In this document: one piece after another, positions 55,691-64,000 of the stretch
How positions within the stretch are numbered: position 1 is the stretch's first letter
How the letters are laid out: every line of letters starts with the position of its first letter
Assembly (NCBI GenBank): GCA_024195265.1
Contig: JAJLRJ010000013.1
Coordinates: 6,162,075 to 6,226,074, forward strand
DNA from: Dendrophyllia cribrosa
Taxonomy: Eukaryota > Cnidaria > Anthozoa > Scleractinia > Dendrophylliidae
Reading direction: 5' to 3'
DNA length: 64,000 bases
Position numbers and translations under genes: made by a program
The notes under the pieces: generated by a model
What the model saw: only the letters and a program-made list of their open reading frames with translations
Databases searched by the model: none
What the model was told of the DNA's origin: nothing

Positions 55691-56726
55691 AGCTGAGTGA
55701 ATCAGACTATTTTGTCCGTTTAGGGTTTACATTAGATTTCAAACAATTTCTACCTAAACATCAAGCAATGTCACCTTGCTTTTAATTGTGTCTTTTAGTT
55801 TTATAGCTGTTCTGATTCTCTGTTAGATTTTTATAATTTTATGATTGATGAGTTTTCCGTAAGGTGCTGGCCTCTGCGGTTACAAGCTAAGAAAAAAAAT
55901 TTATTGAAAAATCAGGCCAGTTTTGAATACGCATTGGAAATCGTGAATTAATCTGCCGGTCTATTTGTTAGTTTTCAGTTAAGTAACCCAATGGTTTTCT
56001 TCTCGGTCAATTTTCACCGGGGGTTTCTGAGGTTAGGAAACGATTTCTCAATAAACCTTTTAGGTTATTTTATCCTTCTGTCTGTTGTTAGGTTAGCGGT
56101 TAAAGGAATATACAGTTAAAACTACTCTCCTTTACTGTGACCGTTTGGCAGTTTGCAATTGATATTTTCATGTTAATCGGGGGTCAGTTTGTTTCTGTCT
56201 CACATACGTTTGGCGGTTTATCGGCTTTCCCTGTTAGGAAGTTTGGTTATTAACGATCAGCAATAGTTTTCATTGACTTTCTGCAGATCTACATTTTGCG
56301 TTCAAGTACGTTTGTTTTATCTGTATTGCACTGTGTTAGTATTAAAGGAAATTTACACGGTACAAAGTTTGCTTACAACATACCTTACATGCTGCGTTTA
56401 TGAAGCAAAGTGCCAAAATCTTAGATATTTCTGATTGATTTACATTTGTTTGAAAAGTTAAAAATCAAGGTTTCCAAATCCAAGAAAAATTCTCGTGTTT
56501 GTTGCAGTCATAAGCAGTTTGTACCGTGAAAACTTGCTATGGACAAGCTGAGGTTTTCAAGAAAAGAAACAAATACACATTTCTGCTTTGAAAAAAAAAA
56601 CTGTAACTATTCAGTAGATTTCTGTCAGTCAATCATTTTTCAGCAATTTCTGAAAATCTGATTATTTCCTTGTCAATTGCTTATTAAAAAGCTTATTTTA
56701 TTCATCTTGTGCAATGTATTTTGTAT

Positions 56727-57108
56727 GGTGAACGCTGTTCAAATTTCTAAAATTTTCCCGCCAAAAGACTTAGAAAAAATACGGGCGCCTAAAATACGCA
56801 TGCGCCAATTTTTTTAAAAAACTTTTCAAAGCTGCATTTTAATATTAAGAAACAATGATTATATTCAGTCATATAGTATTTGTGTTAAATAATTAAGTCA
56901 ACAACAATAATAAAAGAGTTCTTTCAGTTTCATTGTATTCTTTATTTCTCTCTTTAATTTCTTGTTTATATTGTCAATGCTTCTACAATAAGATAATTAA
57001 TTAAGTACAAATCATTTAACTAATTAAAAGGTGTGAAAATTTTTTTCTCCTATATATACTAAGTCTTTTGGCGGGAAAATTTGGAAAAATTTGCACAGCG
57101 TTTTCCCT
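56727..57108. mobile_element. Inverted-repeat element, 382 bp
   Basis: The left end 'ggtgaacgctgttcaaattt' ... 'cccgccaaaagacttag' is inverted at 'ctaagtcttttggcgggaaa' ... 'cacagcgttttccc'. The AT-rich interior has no coding capacity. Confidence 0.75.
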
Positions 57109-57794
57109 GGTAACAATTTTGGCAAAAAAATTAACGGAGCACCCCTTGAAAATGTTTTGATCTAAAAAATTTTCAAGGAGTACAACTTAAAATTCAGAAC
57201 CCGCCAAAAAAAGTATACACAACATCTCGTGCAAAAACATTGGGACGAACCTAACAATTTAACGATGGTTTTCACAAGCGACTAAAAATATAAGCACAGA
57301 TATAAGAAAAAAGAAACCTATTTCTTCTTACGTGGTCCACATTAGGAATTAATGCGAAATAAACATAATCGCAAGAAAAATGACTAAGTTTTTCCTTGTG
57401 GCTATGTTTATCCCGTGTCAATTCCTACGAAGACAACATAAGAACAAATGTGTTCTTTCTTCGTATGTTTGTACTAATATTTCTGTCGCCGGTGAAAACC
57501 AGCCTTAAATCCACCTGTAAATCTTCAAACTTATTGCACGAGACAGTGTATACATGAAGGATATTAGAAGAAACATGGCAAGCTATAAAAAAATTCGTGA
57601 AAATTGTTTGAATACTAGATAAAAGGTTTTGGATAACGAAAATTAAAGCTTAATAAGTTTTCTTCTGATTTATTTCGATAGTCGAATTTGTTAGATTTTT
57701 CACAGCTTACCAAGTTGCTTTTAATAACAAGACCTTTAACTGTTGGCTGTTTCCTTTGTAGCACAGAAAAAATGACCGGTCACGTCTTTTGCTA

Positions 57795-58140
57795 AGTTTG
57801 GAGCAAGTTAAATAATTTAGAACATCCAACAGACAATTGCATGGCTCCGTTTTCATTCTAGCGATGGATCAAATTGTGCACGAGTCCAATTTATGAAAAT
57901 CATTTTTTAATGTTGGAGCAAGTGAAATAATTTAGAGTATTCAACAAACAATTGCTTGGCTCCATTTTCTTTTTAGACTCGGTAAAATGTGCGCGGGCCA
58001 ATTTTTTTTCAAATGGACGTTTGCTAAGTTTGGAGCAACTGATTCAATTTAGAACATTCAACAGACAATTGCTTGGCTCCGTTTTCTTTGTAGAAATTTG
58101 TAAACTGTGCACGAGACAAATTTATCAAAATCAAATAAAA
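57795..58140 (+). repeat. Three degenerate tandem units of about 115 bp
   Basis: The unit 'tttggagcaagt.a.ataatt' ... 'caacagacaattgcttggct' ... 'ccgttttctttgtag' recurs from about 57796, 57911 and 58030. A fourth copy lies at 62115-62172, preceded by matching flank from 62030. From 58140 to 58900 I see nothing further. Confidence 0.78.
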
Positions 58141-58917
58141 TGTTTCATTCTGTGCTACATCGAATGCCAACAGAAAAACGTCTTTTCCTCCATTTAAAAC
58201 ATCTAGTAAATTTAATAGAGCTAATTTATAATACCCAATGTCTGGTTTTAAGTTAAGCACGTTTCTCTAAACACGTTTCTTTTTGTCAACTGAAGTTTAT
58301 TATAGAAACAAAAATAAAGGGGTTATACAGACCATGATAATAGTATACGGAACCAAAATAGAAATAATTCATTTTTAAGCGATGAGGAAGTCATCGTATT
58401 ATTGTCGTTGTGCTTTGGTGCTTTGGTGTCTGTCCGGATTACACCCGAGAAACATTGGGAACTAGCTTTGGAGGATAATGTTACGTGACCATCTCGTTCA
58501 TAATCGGTGTAAATTGAGGTTAGTGAATGTTTTATAAAATATCCGGCAGCATGAAAACAAGAAACTGTGAGATTGAATAAATATTTTGCTAAGTGTTTTA
58601 ACTTGTCGAACTTGTAAAAAAAAAAACAATTGAGAAATAAGAAAAGATTTGCCAGTTTTGAGAGTTTCCATTTCATTTTGCAAAAAATCCTGCTAATATA
58701 GTTTTAAAATTGATATTTAAAAACCTGAAAATCATTTTATGGGAATTTAAATCGAGCAACCAAGAAAAAAGGTTAACTGAACTGTAAATGATTTGTTTGA
58801 AGTGTTTATGCAGTTTCTTTCAGTTTAGAAACGTTATTTGTTGTTCTTCCTCAAAGGATAGCGTTTGGTTTTTCATTTTTTCCTTTGGTCTGTATAACAG
58901 GTCTACATTTTAGTTGT

Positions 58918-59386
58918 TGTTGACAATGAATGACCTTTCGACAACCTGAGCGGAAGTCATCTTCAGAGCCATGTGAATTGTAAGCTATCATTGGCCAGTT
59001 TTACCATGATGCTATTGGCTGTTAAGACTCAAGTCAGTAATTGGTGCGTCTTGATCTGTGCATTGGTAGTGTATATATTGTTTGTAGCGCTTGGCATCTG
59101 TTCGGTGTTGTTTGTTCTAAGTTAGTAAACCAACTTCAGCCAAGAGAGTGAGTCGTTTGTAGTAGTCCGTACTGCAGGTAACGCATTCGGCAGAGTCTCA
59201 GTCAATTCAATGATTAGTGTGTAAAGGGTGTTCAGCCAGTCGTATGTTCAGATTTCTGGCAGTCGCAGCATTCGATCTTGTAAACTGTTGCTAGTAGTTG
59301 TCGTAAAGTAGAATTTACAATTCACATGACTCTAAAGATGACTTCCACTCAGGTTGTCGAAACGTTAGTCATTATCAACAACAGTT
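58918..59386. mobile_element. Penelope-like terminal inverted pair with hammerhead-like motifs, second family
   Basis: 'gttgacaatgaatgaccttt' plus 'cgacaacctgagcggaagtc' (58918-58958) is inverted at 'gacttccactcaggttgtcg' plus 'aaacgttagtcattatcaac' (59340-59382). On the minus strand the left copy reads CTGAAGATGACTTCCGCTCA ... GTTGTCGAAA, an intact CTGANGA plus GAAA hammerhead core. The right copy has CTAAAGA and is decayed. The DNA between holds no reverse transcriptase. Confidence 0.65.
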
Positions 59387-59510
59387 TCAGAACTACACTA
59401 ACTCGGACGATCACACTAAACCATTTACAAGATCTATATTGATCATCGAAAATACTGCAGCTTTTCTAATACCAGACATCAGGGCTTTATAAACTAAGCT
59501 CCTAAATATA

Positions 59511-59671
59511 CCTAATTCAATAAAGGTTGCTTTGGCAATTGGTCATTGGTAATTGGGCATAGGCATTTGGGCATACGGAACACAATGCAATGCTTTGCTT
59601 GAGTGACCGCCCAACAATAGCTTCCCAATGCCCAATTACCAATGACCAAAGCAACTTTTATTGAATTAGGT
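59511..59671. repeat. Foldback element with about 50-bp arms
   Basis: The arms 'cctaattcaataaaggttgc' ... 'attggtaattgggcat' and 'atgcccaattaccaatgacc' ... 'ttttattgaattagg' are inverted copies with few differences. The loop is about 60 bp. Confidence 0.85.
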
Positions 59672-59891
59672 GTATACGTACGATCAACATGAGAACACAG
59701 ACACTCAATCTCAAGAAAAAGCTTCCTAAATTACATGTAGTAATGCTTTAGCATGCCGGGCGACTGAGAATAATTTTCCGCAGATAAAAGTAATAACGCA
59801 ACTTATAAAGGCCTTTGTTCTCTTGTCAATCAGTTGATGAAGGTAACGTGTGAATAATTGTAAGCGATGCACTGACAGGCTACAGGCTTCC

Positions 59892-61893
59892 TTAAGGAGG
59901 CTCGTACCCATTTCTCAAGTCCACACTCTTTCAATTTTAATGGGCCATATCTTTGATTGTAGCGCATAAAAAGACAAGCTACTTTGCATGCAAACACACA
60001 ATACATTGAACTTTATGGGAGTATAGGATTTGTAACATTGGTGCTTACATGGCGACGGAATGGTGACCCTCCGAAATTCACAAGTCGCGGAGTTTCTCTA
60101 GACCAACATAATTTTTTTGTAGAACCGCTAGTGAATTAAGTAATGATCCGCATAAGAAGGATAGCGCTGAACGGCAATGGAATGTCAAACACGATGGAAT
60201 GTCAAGATTTTTCATTGTTACAACTAGTGATCTCATTGGCCTAGACTCAAAAACCGCTAAAAAGTTAAGGTTCAAGGTGCATTTTGTCTAATTTTTTTAA
60301 GGTTTCAAGTAGTTTGAGACCCAATCGCACAACATACAATTTTTAAAAGAAATTGTATTTGGGGAACTTCATCAAAGAAGCAAAATTATTAGCTATTGTC
60401 TTCTGCTGTTCTGATTGGTTAAGCACGAACATTTCCTAAAATTTATTTGACGCAAATGGATTTTCTTTATTTTTATAATGAAATATAATTATTAACCATC
60501 AGCTCCTCCTCTATTCTTGAAATCAAAGATATTCTATGTGGGAAAGAGCTAATGCCGCAGAACAATGAAGTTTGCTATCGTTCTTATGTGGAACAATACT
60601 TAATTGATTAGACCATGGGCTTCAACTGGAAGAAATGTATGAGAACGTTCTTGAAATTTTTGGAAATGAAGTCTTGGGATTATAAATACAGTAAAAAACT
60701 ACTATCGAAATAATTGGCTAATATCTAAACAAAACGATGCGTTTTGGGAATGCAGTTTTATCTCATAGGTTGTTTGATTTGTAATAGTAATTGGACTGAG
60801 TGGAGTACAATTCAGGGAGTAATCGGTCGAGTAATTTCAAATCGGCCGAGCGCGTAGCGCGAGGACGATTTGAAATTACGAGCACGATTACCCCTGAATT
60901 CTACGGCACGAAGTTCAATTACTAATTAATCGAATCAATAATTACAGCTATCCAATTACAAAACGTTGTAATTGGATAGCTGTAATTGGACACCCACGTG
61001 ACCGCGCGCCAATTACGTAAGAAATAGGCGCGCGGATGACCAATCACAATCGAGAATTTTGTTATTGATACGATTATATTTGAAATCGTGTGTGAAAAAG
61101 TGAGGGGAATTGCTTTGGCCGATTGCGAGAAAGAAGGATTTGATTAGCGTGCGTTCAGCTGCTTTTGTTGTCATTTTTGTATTTAATTTGGTCTACGCCT
61201 ACAATGTGATGATAACTTGGAAATCGCTTGATAATTTATTTTCTAAAATTTGACAATCTCGATATTAGCCCTCGGTCGTACAAGGAGGGGGCACGCCCCC
61301 GCCCCCCTCCCTTAAAGTTTTTCTCCTATATTTTCAAGACCATTTAAGATTAGCACATGCAGTTTTTTAGTGGCTGTTCGTTTATCCTGGAGACACATTT
61401 TGGTAAAGTTTGGCGACAACCGGTTGCTATAGAAACAAGATATGACGTCATAACATGTGGGCAAGCCAAAATATCAAAATAATTAATTGCAACACTAGCA
61501 AACAATATTTGCAATTTCCGCATTTTTCAAAAAAAATTTTATTTCTCCCAAGAGCATTTCAAAACAATAGCTTATGCAAAATTTGGAGGACAAACAAAGT
61601 GTATTTAGGGCAATTCGAAAATAGAGAATGGTCTAATCAATTAGTCCACTAGCGGGTTTTACAAAAATTCTCTTGGTCTAGAGAAACTCCGCGACTTGTG
61701 AATTTCGGAGGGTCACTATTCCGTTGCCATGGAAGCATCAATGTAAACAAATCCGATACTCCCATAAAGTTCAATGCATTGTGTGTTTGCATGCAAAGTA
61801 GCTTGTCTTTTTATGCACTACAACTAAAGACATGGCCCATTAAAATTGAAAGAGTGTGGGCTTGAGAAATGGGTACAGTACGAGCCTCCTTAA
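59892..61893. mobile_element. 2.0-kb TTAA-bounded element with about 215-bp terminal inverted repeats
   Basis: The TIRs 59892-60105 and about 61674-61893 begin TTAAGGAGGCTCGTAC and end at 'tctctagacca'; they differ by a few substitutions and small indels. The interior holds an inverted, diverged copy of the 51-kb tandem unit (60130-60440), a copy of the 47103-47265 block (60450-60610) and palindromic DNA at 60787-60930. No transposase frame was seen, so it is non-autonomous and composite. Confidence 0.82.
60787..60930. repeat. CG-rich palindrome
   Basis: 'gtaattggactgag' ... 'gtaatttcaaatcggccgag' is inverted at 'gaggacgatttgaaattacg' ... 'gaagttcaattac'. A CGCG-rich centre (gagcgcgtagcgcgag) is itself palindromic. 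Confidence 0.75.
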
Positions 61894-62029
61894 ATATACA
61901 TTTTCGAATTGATTCCATTTAAAAAAATGCCCGACTTTGATTAAATTGAAAAATAATTGAATAAAACTTGACTTCTAAATTAACTGAAATAATTTTGAAT
62001 AGGAAAGATATTTTGTAACAGCCAATTTG

Positions 62030-62172
62030 ACGTGTCCATTTTCATTTTAGTGATAGATCGAATTGTGTACTAACCCAATTTATCATATTTTCTTTTAAAA
62101 AAATGACAGTTTACTAAGTTTGGAGCAAGTGATTCAATTTAGAACATTCAACAGACAATTGCTTGGCTCCAT
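62030..62172 (+). repeat. Dispersed copy of the 57.8-kb tandem unit
   Basis: 'gtttggagcaagtgattcaa' plus 'tttagaacattcaacagaca' matches the units at 57796-58060. From 62172 to 63020 I see no gene. Confidence 0.75.
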
Positions 62173-63023
62173 TTTTAACACAAATCCAGACATTGGTAAA
62201 ATTGTAAAATGATTGAATAAGAATTTTTCCTTCGAAATTAACTGAAATGTTTTTAATCTTGTTTCTAGGAATATTGCGAATTTGTGGACAAAATACAAAC
62301 TTTCATTTTGAACATCTAGTTCATACCAAATCGTACTTGGTTTCAAAGTACAAAAACCCCGAGTTAAAAACGAAACAATATTTAGAAGAGGAAAGTTATT
62401 TTGTAACAACAAATGTGACCATGGAAACAAATAATTTGACGTATCCAAATTAGGAATTTGCAGTTAATAAACTGTCAGAGCCACCTTAAAAATACAAACA
62501 CCCACCACATCAACTTAGGTTATAACTAACGTTTATACATTGTACCTACACGCTAAGCGATCGAACAAACAAAATCGCACTTCCTTAGTTAGTTTAAGTT
62601 TTAAGTGAAGTTTGTAAGAATTTATATTACATTTTGTTTTGCATAAAGATATGTTCTATCACCGAAGCAAAAAACACAAGCCGTAAACTGAATCGTCAAA
62701 TTATCAACCGTATAAATCAAACGATCGCTTAACGTCCAAATGGTGGCTGAGATTAAAATCGTAAGACCTTCCTTCCATTGCAAAACCTATGCTGATTTGA
62801 CGGTTCAGACAATTAGCAGCCAGTGCGCGATTCAGCAAAATGTATAAACTTCAATATCTGCCCAGTTCTTCATGTCGATTTGATGAGTAGATTCAATCAA
62901 TAATCAGTCATATCCGAATTCGCTATTCCTCAGAATCAATACATTTAATACTAATACAAACTAAAGTATTTGCCCATGTTCAGCCACCATTTGCACAAAA
63001 AATATATGAACTAAACAAAGTTC

Positions 63024-63660
63024 TTATCTTTGAAGAGATCCCTCCTCGTTCGTCCATTCCAGTTTGTCCTCTTGAATTGTTTCTTCAGCCCTCCATGTTC
63101 TTGACTTTGATACTCTTTGAAGTTCCTGAAAACTGATAAATGAACGATTGATTAGATAAAATGTTTAATTTGATATTTTACGTACTAAGATAGCTGAATT
63201 TTAGCTGCATTAGACGTGGTTTTCATCAACAGTTGATGGTATACAATGAAACAATAAACGATTTCTAACAGAAAATTTAAAAATATTTTTTCAACATTTC
63301 TTTCAAGGCCTTAGCTCCTTAAGCTGAACTATAAATATTGTTCTATTGAAAGTATATGCAGCTTGAACGAATTTAACCAGCCAGATACCTTTATGAAAGA
63401 CAACACAAAACGCAGAGGCGTCGTAAGACGAAATGAAGCTAAACGCACGTGTTTACTTTATCAAGCAAACTTTTATACTATTTTACTGAACAAATGTAAT
63501 GTTTTTGCGAAGCGAATCTTACCTTCGGTTGGAGTTGTGGGGCAACTTTTTCCTTGGCGGTTCGTCTTCCTGGAGTCTTCCAAGTTGTCTCTAGCGCGCT
63601 AAAAAGTTTTACAACTTGCGAGACATCTTCAAACGAACACGACCAGCTTGATTTGCGGCG
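63024..63660 (-). CDS. 3' end of an unrecognised gene, last two exons
   Basis: The last exon is 63125-63024 (acceptor TTTTCAG, stop TAA, 33 residues: ELQRVSKSRTWRAEETIQED ... NEEGSLQR). The preceding exon ends at 63523 (CCGAAG|GTAAGA, phase 0) and is open upstream through SFEDVSQVVKLFSALETTWK and TPGRRTAKEKVAPQLQPK. Its 5' limit is uncertain: a possible acceptor is AAATCAAG near 63655, and an in-frame stop occurs about 40 bp beyond. The joined tail is charged and polar with no domain I recognise. Good splice signals and amino-acid composition favour a real gene whose start lies further right, perhaps outside the window. Confidence 0.45.
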
Positions 63661-64000
63661 ATGGTTACGATATTTTCATGAATATTGATTAGAAAGTTGG
63701 GCCAATCGCCTGGCGACAAAAACGTCAAACATTTTGGGGTAAACAACGTTTGCACGCTTTTCAGTGATGAAAGCGCAAATAACAAAAAAGCACGCGATAA
63801 CAAAGTTTGCATATTTTTTCTTAAATAAAGAGGTACCGTGCAACACAAAAGCAGATATACCATATACGGCACGAATTTTACGGACCTACAGCGCTGTACT
63901 TCATATTCCAAGACCTCGCCCCTACCTTCAGCAATCGAATTTTGTTTACTGCAGAAGAACACAAACTAATCTGCAGGTCTTGCACTTCATTCAGTGTGAA

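Noticed and set aside
63609..63962. A 117-codon minus-strand frame near the right edge
   Set aside because: It overlaps the better-supported exon in another frame and shows no recognisable features.

Overview
The window is nuclear DNA of an animal, most likely an anthozoan cnidarian (stony coral or close relative). This is inferred from intron-rich genes with canonical GT-AG sites, vertebrate-like orthologues, AT-rich non-coding DNA, TTAGGG-type repeats and a dense load of Gypsy, Penelope-like, LINE, SINE and short inverted-repeat elements. No bacterial-style operons, rRNA, true tRNA genes or CRISPR arrays were seen.

Genes, left to right. (1) 994-5891 (-): an N-sulphoglucosamine sulphohydrolase (SGSH, lysosomal heparan-sulphate sulfatase), five exons, apparently complete. 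(2) 6570-20000 (+): an SLC35E1-type nucleotide-sugar/triose-phosphate transporter, divergent from SGSH across a 678-bp shared upstream region. Its frame is restored only by a 5-nt microexon at 13442-13446. (3) 24679-35728 (-): a 14-exon gene for a DUF4470-family protein of about 1141 residues. (4) 38335-43217 (-): a two-exon gene for a 311-residue protein with a signal peptide and a RelA/SpoT (alarmone-synthetase-type) domain, the most unusual gene here. (5) 45025-46076 (+): a possible small spliced gene, about 62 residues. (6) about 63024-63660 (-): the last two exons of an unrecognised gene.

Mobile DNA. Intron 1 of the transporter gene holds a 4370-bp Ty3/Gypsy element (7809-12178) with identical 142-bp LTRs, a CTCAT target duplication and one intact gag-pol frame, nested in an older inverted-repeat element. 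The single intron of the RelA/SpoT gene holds a 2.2-kb near-perfect palindrome of two head-to-head, 5'-truncated Penelope-like copies (GIY-YIG part only), flanked by a 13-bp duplication. Other Penelope-like termini with hammerhead-ribozyme-like motifs lie at 32.9, 45.8 and 59 kb. Many MITE or foldback elements occupy introns and intergenic DNA, several bounded by TTAA.

From about 46.1 to 63.0 kb no conserved gene was found. That stretch is a patchwork of diverged segmental duplications (47.3-48.5 kb with 53.9-55.7 kb), a three-copy tandem array (51.0-52.1 kb), foldbacks, a LINE remnant and a 2-kb element with about 215-bp terminal inverted repeats. All splice models were built by eye from frame, splice sites and remembered family similarity; no alignment or search was run.
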